Positions 10,201 to 21,632 of a stretch of DNA of 64,000 bases are shown one piece after another (positions within the stretch are counted from its first letter, which is position 1; each line of letters opens with the position of its first letter). This DNA is from Aralia elata (lineage: Eukaryota > Streptophyta > Magnoliopsida > Apiales > Araliaceae), in the NCBI GenBank assembly GCA_034770075.1, contig CM068382.1:17292616-17356615 (forward strand). Direction: 5' to 3'. The notes below the pieces were generated by a model. The model worked only from the letters and a program-made list of their open reading frames with translations. It had not been told where the DNA came from and did not search any database. The position numbers and the translations under genes are program-made.

Positions 10201-12754
10201 AATAACATCATATGATTCCAACTTGAATCAAATAAGATTATCTTTTGTTCTTCACATGAAAGACTATAAGATTACACTATTAACTCACTTAAATTATGTT
10301 CACTATTGGATTTAAAATTAAGCCCAAAAGTGATAAAATTAATTGTTAAAAGTGTTATATGTGACGCCCCCAAATTCAGATACCTTTAAACCCTGAATAT
10401 GGTGCTCCACGGTACTACCCATCTAATATAATAATAATGACATAATTGAAATTACTAATTAATACAATATGTCTTACTCTAAATTCTTGTTTCTCAGACT
10501 TTTAAATCTTCATACATGGTGATAGGTAAAATAATATTACAAATATCATTAACTATTATAAATAGCACTTCCTTCACTTCTCGATCAGCTTCCCATTTCC
10601 TTTGTCCTTACTAGAGCCTTCTACGCGCTCATGTTTAACTAAAACATTTAATTTAAAGCAAGAATGCGCATTTAATTGCTCAGCAAGTAATAACAATCAA
10701 TAGTAACTACATGATCAAGAATCAAATGCTTTATTATACACACTTCTACAACTAAACAATAGTTGTGAAGAGACTTTGAATCGATCTGATAACAAGATCT
10801 GTTGTTTTGAAATTTTGAAACTACATACTGACTATATGTGCTGAGCGATCGAAAGACCTTGAACATTGTTTTTGTTTTCATAAAGGCTCAATAATAATTC
10901 AACTATGAACCATCTGGCTTACGGGTACATTGGGTGATCAGCCCTTTGTACCATGCATTGTACAACACTCTAGTTAAACGACTATACGCATTTGTTTGAC
11001 CACCTCAGGGGTTGGTCGGGATTTTTTCGATGTAAAATAATACCCTAATGTTAGGGTTATTCATCTCAGACTTGAATCTGAATCCGTACCAAAACAATTC
11101 GGGTTGGATAACTCTACCTAACATCAATAATATTTCAAAGATTTATTCTAAAACCGATAAAATATTTAAATCTTTGTCTAGCCGGAACAAATAACATTGA
11201 CATACATCTTAAATAGTTCACGAATATAGAACTTTAAAGTTTGAACAGTTTATGTCAAAGCATAACTGAAACACTTGTACAAATGCTAAAAGATTTGTAT
11301 AAGTCTAGAATTTACACAATATGTAAGCATTGAGTAAATTTGAACATCAAAACATCTCAAGGCATTCATAAGAACGAAGTTGAATGAATGTAAATACTTG
11401 CACACAATAATCATCGTACAAGATTAGAAAACTTGCAAAAACATAGACAACTTGCACAATATAAAACATTGCACAAGTTAAGAAACTTGAATTCAATATG
11501 AAAATCAACTGAAGTTAGGATACTTGCCTTATGCATTGTTTAAATACTTGACCTTAATTGTCCCTCAACTATCCTACGCAATTACATTCATATACACATA
11601 TAAATTAGTTATATCTTTGATGCAAATCCTTGGTTTAAAGTAACTCTAGTTTATTTCTTACATTGTTTGTTTCATTTGATTCAAAATACTATTTACGTGT
11701 TTTAACACATGCCTCGGCGTTTCGACGTCTATACGCCATGTGCTTGCCTTGGCTTATGTAAATGCTCAAGCAATATGCTCGTACGTTTGCTTAACGTTTC
11801 ATTATATTTACTTCTTTCTTAGTTGTTTAACCTTCGATCAACTTTCCAAATAGATTTGGTTATGCTATTAATAGGTAATTTAATATTCTTATAATTTAGT
11901 TCACATACACATACCGATTAGACATACATCGATGCTAATTCTCTGTTTACATCATCTTTAACTTGTCCTTTATAAGGTTCGTTTCATTTGGTCTATTTTC
12001 AAATCAACTCTTAATTTGATTTAGTCATTTCATACATGGTTAAAATAAACATTACATGATTTAAGTATTACTGCAGGAGAGGCTTAAATACATATGCCAC
12101 ATGTAACGATCGCGAATCCTGTATATTTGTTTATTATTATTTAAATGAATGGATTAAATTATTATTTTTATGTGATGTGTCTCGTGTGAGTGAATAAATT
12201 GATTTCGCGAAAAATTACAAAATCACTATTCATTGGGCACGTTTCCCGAGGCACTATTCACGCCTGAATATTTTTGCGTCTTTTTTGATTTCTATTAATT
12301 TCTATAATACGTGTATGCGAAGGAATAATTTTTTCAAGTGCTGGAAATTTTATTTGAGCTGATATGTGATTTAATCCGTATCCGAAATGTATTATATGGG
12401 TGTTCTGAATATTTGGACAAATCCCATAATAATTATTTTTACGCGTCCCAATATTTTATGGGAGTACTCATTTTAATTTTGGATAGAGTTATTTACCAAA
12501 TTTGGTACAAAAGTGGGAGTATTTTCGGGTATATTTTTGTGTATATTCGAACTAATTGGAGAGGCAATTAAGCCTCAACCAATCAGAATTTTCCAAGTAT
12601 TTCATGCGGCCAATGAGGATTTGCCAGGAGGCTTTATGCGGTAAGGTGTTGTGCAATACAAAACACAATGCATTGAGTTTTTAACTTCACAAACATTCTC
12701 CTCAAAGGAGTAAACCACCGAGCTCGGGCACCTCACAATTTCCTCTCCCGAAGC

Positions 12755-14055
12755 TGTGACACCCCCAAATCCGGGTACTTCATTTCCTCAAGATTTGGTG
12801 TTCACAATCCAAAATCATCACATCACATCTAACTACCCATTCAGATATAAGTGAAAATACTTAAATAGAAATAGAAATCTCCCATTAGAGGGTTACAACA
12901 TCATTCATAAACAAATCCCAGGTTATCTAACCTTAATTAAACATCAGTGCGGAAAACATAAATCAAGTCTATTACAGAAATAACAACAAAGCAAATACGA
13001 CAAGTCTTCATCACTTATTTGCTTTTCCTTTGCCCTTACTAGTAGATGGCTCGTCAGTTCTTTCAACCTTAGCTGCAGTGTTATTATGCAAGGGTGAGCA
13101 ATGATTGCCCAGCAAGTATAACAACAACAATAATAATAACATGCGAAATAATCAACGGATATCGAATAATTGAAGATTTAGCTTTGAGTCAAGAATGTAA
13201 TACAAGATTCAAAAGAACATCTGAGGGTCTTAAGACCACGAACTATGTCCCAGGTTATCAAGTATTTCTACTTTAAACCTTTAACAGTCGTGAGACTATA
13301 TGGACCTTTCTTCTCGTACTCAGGGGGATCAGCCCTTTGTACCATGTATGTGCCACAACACATCTTAACGCTAACGCATAAATCATATCCCCTGTATAAG
13401 GGTTGTTCATCTCAGTTTGACATCGGAGTCCGCACCAAAGGAAGTTTGGTTTGGATTTTACTTCAATAACGTTTCTAGAATTTAGAACGCTCATCAACTA
13501 TGGACTAGTCGAATCAAAAGGGTTCGCTAGTCAATCAAGGTTCAAAAGGTGTAATTCGAGAATCAAAAACTAAACCTCACAAAAGGTACGATTGAATACG
13601 TTCTATGTAACTGAAGCATTACAAAGAGGAAATTAAAAACTTCTCATTGAATTCATGAAATTGAATGGAATAGAAACAATAACTTTGCTCACGAAGTAAT
13701 AGCATTATGAAGCTTGTATTCTATAATAATGAAATTTAGAAACTTGGCGTAAACGTAAAAGTAAGGATAAGATACTTGCCTCGTGCGTAGACTAAAAATT
13801 TAAAACTCACGTTTCTCTAATCAACCCTATACATTCCGTTTATAAAACAGTAACAATAATTAGTTATAGTATTATAAACACGTCAAAACTAATTCAAATC
13901 TCATTTCAATAGCTCAGTTGACCCAAACAATCAATGGGCTTATGCTACCACTTTTCACAGTAATTTAACTTTCATTTTATACATTAGCCTAAGCTTTAGG
14001 TATAACCACGATTTCATACCATGATCACAAAGAAAGAATAAAATTTCTACTCTCG

Positions 14056-14136
<81 letters not shown>

Positions 14137-15634
14137 TTCCCGCCGGGGCGAGAAAAACCTTCACGAAACTCTCGCCGAGGCGAGATCTCGCCGGGGCGAG
14201 GAATTTCTTCACAAAATTCTCGCCGGGGCGAGCTTCTCGCCGGGGCGAGGAATTTCTTCACAAAATTCTCGCCGGGGCGAGCTCCTCGCCGGGGCGAGGG
14301 ATCCCTTCACAAAATTCTCGCCGGGGGCCGAGAATTACGAATTCCAGTTTCTGCAGTTCGCGAAGAACGCAGAAGAAAACAGGCCAAAAATTTCCCATTT
14401 TGTTATTCGTACATCAAATTAAACATACCCAATTATCATATAATGGTTTGAAATCAAAAAACCCATTCCATAAACAGTGATTTTGACATCACAGACAATC
14501 TAAAGAATCAATTACCAATAAATTAAAACTAAAATTTTCCCACTGTTCATAAGTTTCTGTATTTACATATTGATACAGTTAACGAAATCAATCACAGTAA
14601 ATTCGTTCCTTAACCAAATCAATCCATTTAAAGTTTCATTCTTTTCGTTTTTACATGCATAAACATAAACAACTATCAATTTAACGATTAACATGTAATT
14701 CAAGCATAATTTTTCATACATATAAGTCATATTTAAACTCTGTTTCTCTGTAAATTTCCAGAACTTCTAATTCAAGGCATATTCCTTATGAATTAAATTA
14801 CTCTAAATCACATATACATCATATAAAAAGACGCTTATACATGCTTTCGAATATTCAATCATCATTCTATAAAATTTAACCATATAACTTAATTTAACAG
14901 AAAACTCAGCACATGCATTCATGGAGAAAATTAAGAAAACGTAAATCAAAGGTTAAAGTCTAAGAATTACCTTAACAAGAAATTAGATTATGCAACAAGG
15001 TGAGTAGATTTTCTTCTTCAATTCTCTCAAACTCTCTTTCTTTTCTCTCTGAATGAATTTTGGAAACTGATGATGGGAATGGCTGATAATAGGATACGTG
15101 AAGTTTTTACATCTGACGAGTGGTGTCAGTTAATCCCATAATGGGTTAACTGACCTCAAACTCCCCAATAAGGCTTCGTTTGGCTAGCACATTATTTCTC
15201 CCTTCTAATTTATTATAATAAAAAGCTTATTACATAGTTTCATGTCACACTTTAATCAACTAATTAATCTTACTAAAATCAAATAAATAAAATAGAATAA
15301 TTCTTCATTAAATCACATAGTCATATAAATAAAATTCCTCATTTATTAATAATGACCATTTACTAAATATCTAATTAATAATTAAATTAATTAGAAATAA
15401 CATTACACTTATTTAAATAATGTATTTAATCCAAATAAATTCAATTAAACACATATATTAAATATAAAAATTCTTCCACATTAATCCTAATTAATGTAAC
15501 CACATATAATTCAAATTAATCTACCACACAAAATTCATCGATTAATCAATTAATTCAACAATCAAATCATCAAAAATATTTATTTAATCAATAAATATTT
15601 AAAATAAGTTACAAAAAAATTCTCGTTCGTCACA
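12755..15634 (-). repeat. 3' LTR of element A
   Basis: 2880 bp, from TGTGACACCCCCAAATCC to CTCGTTCGTCACA on the plus strand. It is longer than its partner, mostly through single-base insertions and a longer T-run (76 versus 50). The PPT lies directly right of it. No gene; short open frames near 13094 and 14025 are LTR sequence. Confidence 0.95.
14058..14336. repeat. Poly(T) tract and CTCGCCGGGGCGAG dyad cluster in 3' LTR
   Basis: Seventy-six consecutive T bases (14058-14133) are followed by about 200 bases containing repeated CTCGCCGGGGCGAG units (6-bp arms) spaced by GAATTTCTTCACAAAATT-type linkers. In element sense this is a GC dyad cluster followed by a long A-tract, near the middle of the LTR. 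The 5' LTR and the solo LTR at 52582 have the same arrangement with shorter T-runs. Confidence 0.9.
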
Positions 15635-15647
15635 TCTTTCCCCCCTT
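15635..15647 (-). promoter_or_regulatory. Polypurine tract 2 (adjacent to 3' LTR)
   Basis: The minus strand reads AAGGGGGGAAAGA directly before the LTR start TGTGACGAACG. Position and composition fit the plus-strand primer used in reverse transcription. It sits in the second copy of a duplicated module beginning ATTCTGGGGACAGAATC. Confidence 0.85.
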
Positions 15648-15698
15648 AAAAGGATTCTGTCCCCAGAATCACGGACTTGATTAACTCATCCCGTTACA

Positions 15699-15711
15699 TT
15701 CTCCCCCCCTT
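15699..15711 (-). promoter_or_regulatory. Polypurine tract 1 (upstream duplicate)
   Basis: The minus strand reads AAGGGGGGGAGAA, followed at 15698 by TGTAACGGGATG, an LTR-start-like sequence. It has the same upstream context (GATTCTGGGGACAGAATC) as tract 2, 64 bases away. The related solo LTR at 3397 begins exactly at the position equivalent to 15698, which supports use of this tract in the family. Confidence 0.7.
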
Positions 15712-15735
15712 ACAAAGATTCTGTCCCCAGAATCG

Positions 15736-16068
15736 CTACACATAGATTAAGCAAATAGCTGGTGGATAAGTTCTCCTCATCTGATCTTCGAGTTCCCACG
15801 TTGCTTCTTCAGCGTTGTGGTTCCTCCAGATCACCTTAACAGAAGGTATAATTTTATTTCTTAGCACTTGCTCTTTCCTGTCAACTATCTGAACAGGCTC
15901 TTCTTCGTAAGACAAATCTTTCTCAACTTGTAGGGGTTCATACTCTATGACATGCTTGTAGTCGGGCTTGTATGGTCGTAACACCGAGACATGAAAGACA
16001 TTGTGGATGTGTTCCAGCGCTGGAGGTAAAGCTACCTCATAAGCGACCTCACCAACTCTTCTTAACAC
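15736..16068 (-). pseudogene. Element A pol: integrase C-terminus with chromodomain-like segment
   Basis: An open stretch of 110 codons containing VGEVAYEVALPPALEHIHNV, VFHVSVLRPYKPD and, near its end, VKVIWRNH..EEATWELED.MR..YP. The last block is the chromodomain-like tail of gypsy chromovirus integrases, thought to direct insertion to particular chromatin. It lies out of frame with upstream integrase sequence as written. It ends about 100 bases before the 3' LTR, the expected place. Confidence 0.8.
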
Positions 16069-16148
16069 TTCAAAGGGTCCCGATGAACCTCGGGCTCAGT
16101 TTTCCCTTTTTACCAAAACGAATCTTTCCCCTTTCCAGGGAGATACTT

Positions 16149-17019
16149 TCAAGAATACATAGCTACCAGAGTCAAAAACTCTCGATCCTTACGATGTTGA
16201 TCGGCGTACTTCTTCTGTCTATCTTGAGCTGCTATCAATCTTGCCCTGATCACTTTAATGATTTCTCTGCGGTCTGTTTGTACCAGTTCTGGTCCGAGCA
16301 ATTGACGTTCACCAACTTCATCCCAGCATAATGGAGTTCTGCACTTTCTGCCGTACAACGCTTCGTAAGGCGGCATGCCAATACTTGCGTGGTAAACTGT
16401 TGTTATAAGCAAATTCCACCAACGGTAGATGATCGTCCCAATTTCCTTTGAAGTCCATAATGCCTTGCTCGTAACATATCCTCCCCCCAATGTTTGAATC
16501 GTTCTTTCGCTCTGTCCGTCGGTCTGTGGATGATATGCTGTACTCATAGTAATTGTGTTCCCATGCATTCCTGTAGTCGTTTCCAAAAGTTCGATGTGAA
16601 GCGCGGATCCCTATCTGAGACAATAGATATAGGAACACCGTGCCTCGAAATCAATCTCCTTGACATACAACTTTGCCAACTGATCTAAGTTGAATCTGAT
16701 CTTGATCGGTAGAAAATGTGCTGATTTCGTCAGTCGATCCACGATAACCCATACTGCGTCGAAACCTTTCTGAGTCGTCGGAAGACCTACTACGAAATCC
16801 ATGGTGATGTGCTCCCATTTCCATTCTGGGATTTCTAACGGTTGTAATAGCCCACTTGGCCCTCTGATGCTCTGCTTTAACTTTCTGACATGTCAAACAC
16901 TTGGCTACACAATCGGCTACGTCTTTCTTCATATTCGGCCACCAGAAATGTTGTCGGAGATCTTGGTACATCTTCGTACTACCCGGATGAATCGAATATC
17001 TTGAATTTATGAGCCTCAC
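16149..17019 (-). pseudogene. Element A pol: integrase (frameshifted)
   Basis: Three overlapping frames together cover integrase. 17019-16651 has the HHCC zinc-binding region (HPGSTKMY then [12 protein letters not shown]). 16802-16611 has the start of the catalytic core ([25 protein letters not shown]). 16586-16149 has STAYHPQTDGQSERTIQTL, carrying the second Asp and downstream Glu neighbourhood. Integrase inserts the cDNA into the chromosome. The frames are broken by single-base shifts, so no full protein is encoded as written. Confidence 0.85.
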
Positions 17020-17033
17020 TCAAAATTTCCTCC

Positions 17034-17740
17034 TTAACCTCTGGTACTGGCGGAACCCAAATCCTTCCCCTCGAATTTCAATACTCCTTCATTATCCATT
17101 TTGAATTTCACTTCATCACCTCCAGATATTCTTTTCCCTGATTTTGTCACATTCTTCGTCCTGTATTTGTGCTTCCTTAACCTTATCCACCAAAGTTGAA
17201 ACCGATTCTCAATTGAAATAATTTTTCGTTCACCACTCCCCGGATATTTCACCCTCCAATTCCAAATTTTGCCATTGCTGTAAATTAACTCCCTCCTGAG
17301 CAGTTAAACATAAACAGTTTTCTCCCGTCCCTTTCGGCTTAATGGCATCGGCCACAACGTTCGCTTTACCCGGATGGTATAAAATTTCGCAGTCGTAATC
17401 CTTTATCAATTCCAACCATCTTCTCTGACGCATGTTCAGATCCTTCTGTGTAAAAAATATATTTCAGACTTTTGTGTTGTCTGTATATATTTCACACTTC
17501 TCCCCGTAAAGATAGTGCCCTCCATATCTTCAAAGCAAACACCACCGCGGCCAATTCCAAATCATGGGTAGGATACCCCTTCTCCTAGTCCTTTAATTGT
17601 CGTGACGCGTACGCAATGACCTTACCGTTTTGCATAAGCAACACAACCTAGTCCTTTATTGCGACGCATCACTGTACACCACAAAATTTCCCGTGCTATC
17701 CGGTAGAGACAACACAGGGAGCTGTACTCAACCTCTTCTT
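17034..17740 (-). pseudogene. Element A pol: RNase H and linker (frameshifted)
   Basis: The frame at 17433-17230 contains [29 protein letters not shown], the conserved end of the gypsy RNase H region; adjacent frames on both sides carry linker and connection sequence. RNase H removes the RNA strand during cDNA synthesis. The upstream part (17440-17740) has no long open frame, indicating several lesions or sequence errors. Confidence 0.7.
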
Positions 17741-18755
17741 TAATTCTTGAAAACTTTCCTCACACTATCTCCGTCCAAACGAAACTTCACCGTCTTTCTA
17801 GTCAAATTCGTTAACGGAGTCGCGATTTTGGAAAAATCCTGAATGAATCTCCTGTAGTAACCCGCTAACCCGAGGAAACTCCTCACTTCCGATGGCGTTT
17901 CTCGGCTGATCCCAGTTAAGCACTGCTTCAACCTTTGACGGATCCACCGAAATCCCATCCTTGTCAATCACATGTCCAAGAAATTGCACTCGCTCGCTCT
18001 ATCCAGAATTCACACTTTGAAAATTTAGCGTACAACTTCTCTCTTCTTAACGCTTCCAATGTCAACTTCAAATGCTCTGCATGCTCTTCCTTGGTTTTGG
18101 AGTAAATTAGAATATCGGTCAATGAAATTACTACCACAAACTTGTCCAAAAAACGGCTTAAACACCCTGTTCATTAAGTCCATGAATGCTGCAGGAGCAT
18201 TCGTTTAGACCAAATGACCATCACCAGAAACTCATAGTGACCATAACGAGTTCTGAACGCTGTCTTCGGTACATCTTCTTTCCTCACCTTCAAACTGATG
18301 ATACCCACTCCTCCAAATCTATCTTCGAGAAATATCTAGCTCCTTTCAACTGATCAAACAAGTCGGTCCGATTCTTGGCAACGGGTATTTATTCTTAATC
18401 GTGACCTTGTTCAACTCTCTGTAATCCAATGCAAAGTCGCATCGATCCGTCCTTCTTCTTAACAAACAACACCGGCGCTCCCCACGGCGATACGCGTCGG
18501 CTGAATATACATTCTTATCTAAAAGTTCTTGTAGCTGCACCATTAATTCTTTCATCTCTACTGGGGCCATACGGGTACGGAGCTTTCGGATATCGGGGCA
18601 GTTCCTGGCGCCCAAATCGATTTACAAACTCAACTTCCCTATTCTGGCGGAAGTCCCTGGCAAATCGTCTGGAAAGATGTCTACAAAGTCCCTTACGACA
18701 TGTATCTCTTCTAATTTTGGACTCTCTTTTCGTAGTATCCAACTATGTAGGCTAA
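17740..18755 (-). pseudogene. Element A pol: reverse transcriptase (frameshifted)
   Basis: Fragments in order: [19 protein letters not shown] within 18615-18346, [24 protein letters not shown] within 18149-17964, [21 protein letters not shown] within 17989-17798, and [31 protein letters not shown] within 17967-17740. These are the classic gypsy RT fingers, palm and thumb. The catalytic Asp-Asp region before DILIYS is disrupted in this frame (reads [13 protein letters not shown]), consistent with small indels beside the active site. Confidence 0.85.
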
Positions 18756-18805
18756 GTATCCCACACAGCCTTGGTCTTAACAAACTTCCTGGCCCTGCAT
18801 CATCG

Positions 18806-19235
18806 TCAGCACAACCTCGCTTGTCTAGGCGATTTGCTGCCGTAAAATACTACTACCTTTGACGGAGTCATAAGGTTAATACGTTTCTTCTGGCAATCAA
18901 TTATCGCTCCATAATTGAATAGCCAGTCCATACCCAAAATAACGTCAAATTCCCCAAGTTTGATTGGGATCAGATCTACTGTCATCACGTTTCCCTTAAT
19001 GTTCACTCTACAGTTCTTGTGTACGTACCTAACAGGAAATTACCTCCCTATTCGCAATTTCTATGTTCAAAGGGTAGTCTAATTCCTCCTTAGGCAAACC
19101 TAAGTTCTTAGCAAAGTCATCGGATATAAATGAACAAGTAGCACCCGAATCAAACAATACATAAGCATCAATATTATTGATCGGAATGATACCTGACACC
19201 ACATCGCGAGACTGCACGGCATCTTGCACGGTCAT
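18806..19235 (-). pseudogene. Element A pol: aspartic protease (frameshifted)
   Basis: 19235-19029 contains AYVLFDSGATCSFISDDFA with the DSGA active-site motif of retroviral-type aspartic proteases. 19006-18806 continues with LIPIKLGEFDVILGMDWL and INLMTP, the flap and second conserved region of gypsy proteases. The protease releases gag and pol subunits from the polyprotein. A frameshift near 19010-19030 separates the halves. Confidence 0.85.
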
Positions 19236-20343
19236 GTTGAAAGTCCTTGCAGGTTTGGTCGGTTTGCTGGTGCTGATCCGGTTATAGCCAATGTACTACC
19301 ACCACTGTTTCCCTTATTTCCTCCCGATCCTGTTCCTGCTGCTGCTTTCCTGGGGCAATCCCTAGCCAAATGATCCTTCGATCCACATGTGAAACAAGCA
19401 CCCTTCTTCGGATTCGGACAATTCGGAGCTATGTGGCCCTCCTGGTTGCAATTGTAGCACACCCTCTTCCCTTTCAAGCAAATACCTATGTGATTCTTCC
19501 CACATGTAACACACGCTTCTATCTTCTTCTTTTGACCTCCCTGTTGACTTCCAGCAGATCCGTTATCATTCCACTTCCTCTTGTTGTTGTGACCACCACT
19601 GTTACCACCACTCGACTTATTATTCTCACTATCACTCTTCTTCTTTTTCTGTTCTTGGTTATACTTAGTCATAGCTTCGCTTCCACCTTCTGCGATAATC
19701 GCCTTCTCCAAAACTCCAGCAAAAGTGTTCAATTGGAACATTGACACCTTACTATACAACCACGGCTTCAACCCTTGTTCAAACCGTCTAGCCTTCCTCT
19801 CATCCGTGTTAACCTGGTATGGTGCAAACCTCGCTAATTCGTTGAATTTTGCCGAATATTCTGGCACTGACATCGTTCCCTGTTTAAGTTCGAGAAACTG
19901 AACCTCCATCTGATTCTGTGAACTAGCCGGAAAATACATCTCAAAGAACATTTCCTTAAACCGATCCCACGGTATGACTCCCTCTCCTGCTCTCGTCTTA
20001 TTGGCTTGCCACCCAGTAACTGGCTTCCGACTTTAACATGAAAAGTCGCAAAGGCAGTCTTCTGGTCATTCCCAACCCTAGCGACATCGAAAACTTTCTC
20101 CATTTCCATTACCCAGGTTTGGGCTTCTATCGGATTCATCGCTCCCTTAAACTCAGGGGGACCAACGGCCTTAAAGTCCTTAAAGGTCGTAACGTGAGCT
20201 TGCGGTTGATTGGCAAAAGCTCCAGTCACAAGATTCACTAGTTGTTGAACTGGGTTAACATCGGGTGGATTATTGTTATTGTTATTAGTGGACCCCTCAG
20301 GGGGTGGTTGTTGACGGGGTCGTCCAGCTCTTCTTGGCGGCAT
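19232..20343 (-). pseudogene. Element A gag (capsid/nucleocapsid, two frameshifts)
   Basis: Starts MPPRRAGRPRQQ at 20343. The first frame carries the matrix-like region with FKAVGPPEFKG and PIEAQTWVMEMEKVF. After two single-base shifts near 20015-20040 it continues in the frame ending at 19232, with QFLELKQGTMSVPEYSAKF, ARRFEQGLKPWL and a nucleocapsid tail. The tail holds two clear CX2CX4HX4C knuckles (CYNCNQEGHIAPNC, CFTCGSKDHLARDC) and a third, incomplete one (CVTCGKNHIGIC). Gag packages the RNA into virus-like particles in the cytoplasm. The shifts lie in short homopolymers (TTTT, GGG) and may be sequencing errors. Confidence 0.9.
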
Positions 20344-20646
20344 AATTCTGTTCAAGAATATGCGCTTATTAGATCAACACTCAAATTTGCTCAAGTGTTC
20401 AACATTTTAACTCAAACAATTCATGTTAAACATTTAACACATAATTTCTTCAAATAAAGCTGATATTTCATTCATCCAAAAGTCTTAACATAGAAAGGTA
20501 GCACTACTGCTATTTTACATTAACTATCCCAAGATCAAACAATCTTTAGGATTAAATAGTCTCATATTCCATTGTGTATAATCACGCCGGAATTTACATC
20601 ATAAAACATCATAAATATTTACACATAGCTCAAAAAACTTCTCCTA

Positions 20647-21399
20647 TCATGGCCTAATAAGGCGTTGAACTGCCCGTCTACGTTCTTCCTCCATGATACG
20701 GCACATCGTCCTGCGATCCAGTATGTACCATGGTAATTCTTCAAACTGAGTCGGATAGTGGAAAACTCGATCCTGGGCTCTATCAATCGCTTTCTGAAAT
20801 GTGTAGTCCGTCTCCTCAATCTTAGCCCGCTTTGCCCGTGCACCTTCTTCGGAAATCTCTGCACGTCGAGCGTTACGCATCCAAGCATCCTCTGCTCTAG
20901 CACGTTCTGCAGATTCCTCACTCAAATCATCCTTTAACTTCTGAATCTCTAGTTTCATCTTTTCATTCTCAGCTAGCAAGTCTTCTTTTTCACTCTCTAC
21001 GTGAACTAACTTCCATTCTACATCTCCAAGGCGTATATCCAGGTCCTTAATTTCCTCATCCTTCTGTTCTAGAACAGCCTGACGCTCAGCCACCTGTCCC
21101 TCTAGCTCCTCCACTCGATCCTGCAACTCTATGTTGCGGTCATACACCTGCTCAAACATCTGAAAACCTATGGAAGATAGTGGTATCTCCTCAGGGTCTT
21201 CTTCCTCCTCCTCAACCTCCTCAGGATCCTCCTCGGGATCTGTCTCAGGCTCATACTCCTGACCCACAACCGTGATCAATGGAGATGGCTCTCTATGCAC
21301 CAACTGCTCCCTGATAACATGAATATCGCGGGGCTCCTCCTCTCCAGCCACTCGGGGCACAATCTCCCTAGGCTGACTGGATCCTCCAATATCCGACAT
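20647..21399 (-). CDS. Extra ORF upstream of gag: acidic coiled-coil protein
   Basis: An uninterrupted 250-codon frame between the PBS and gag, on the same strand as gag. Residues about 1-50 are polar. About 55-78 are very acidic, with runs of Glu, Asp and Pro (DPEEDPEEVEEEEEDPEE). About 90-190 have heptad-like Leu, Ile, Val, Glu and Lys periodicity predicting a long coiled coil, and the C-terminal region contains LPWYILDRRTMCRIMEEE. I recognise no catalytic motif or named domain. Additional ORFs before gag are known in some plant gypsy lineages (for example Ogre), but I cannot tie this one to them. It is intact although gag and pol are broken. It is probably read from the same genomic RNA, as it lies 218 bases after the PBS. 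Confidence 0.75.
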   Translation of the reverse strand: MSDIGGSSQPREIVPRVAGEEEPRDIHVIREQLVHREPSPLITVVGQEYEPETDPEEDPEEVEEEEEDPEEIPLSSIGFQMFEQVYDRNIELQDRVEELEGQVAERQAVLEQKDEEIKDLDIRLGDVEWKLVHVESEKEDLLAENEKMKLEIQKLKDDLSEESAERARAEDAWMRNARRAEISEEGARAKRAKIEETDYTFQKAIDRAQDRVFHYPTQFEELPWYILDRRTMCRIMEEERRRAVQRLIRP

Positions 21400-21616
21400 C
21401 CTGACAACAAAGTTTAAGTTTTAATTAATACTCGGTACTAGTCGTAGCACATAGGTTGTTAACACATAAGCACATAGCACATAAGTTCTTTTATTATCTT
21501 TAATGAATTTCCTTAATTCATTCCTTAGAACTCGATGAGAGTTTATCACCACTATATTTTCTGACTCTTAAAAGGCTACTACCCTAAGGTTTCCCCACCT
21601 AAGGTTCATAACCTAC

Positions 21617-21629
21617 GGCTCTGATACCA
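21617..21629 (-). promoter_or_regulatory. Primer-binding site of element A (initiator-Met tRNA)
   Basis: The minus strand reads TGGTATCAGAGCC, complementary to the 3' end of plant initiator-Met tRNA, three bases inside the 5' LTR boundary at 21633. It primes minus-strand cDNA synthesis. Confidence 0.95.
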
Positions 21630-21632
21630 ACC

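Larger units (their letters stand above)
3291..10359 (-). mobile_element. Copia LTR, copy 1, split by two gypsy insertions
   Basis: TGTTAGGAAAAATTATCTGAATC at the left edge matches the copia LTR start at 42887. The LTR runs 3291-3396, is interrupted by a gypsy solo LTR (3397-9343 plus TTTAG duplication) and resumes at 9349-10359, where gypsy element D starts. The two parts total about 1117 bases, against 1127 in the uninterrupted paralogue, so element D inserted some 7-8 bases before the LTR end. The remaining bases and the rest of the copia element were lost beyond D. Strand is assigned from the intact paralogue. Confidence 0.85.

Noticed and set aside
14025..14261. Lysine-rich 78-codon frame (also 22943-23125) and its phenylalanine-rich complement
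   Set aside because: Created by the poly(T) tract and dyad repeats of the family A LTR; length varies with the homopolymer.
13250..14340. Regularly spaced GC-rich repeats looked like a CRISPR-type array
   Set aside because: Plant LTR context, dyads only 14 bases long, linkers that repeat instead of being unique, and the same block in every family A LTR.
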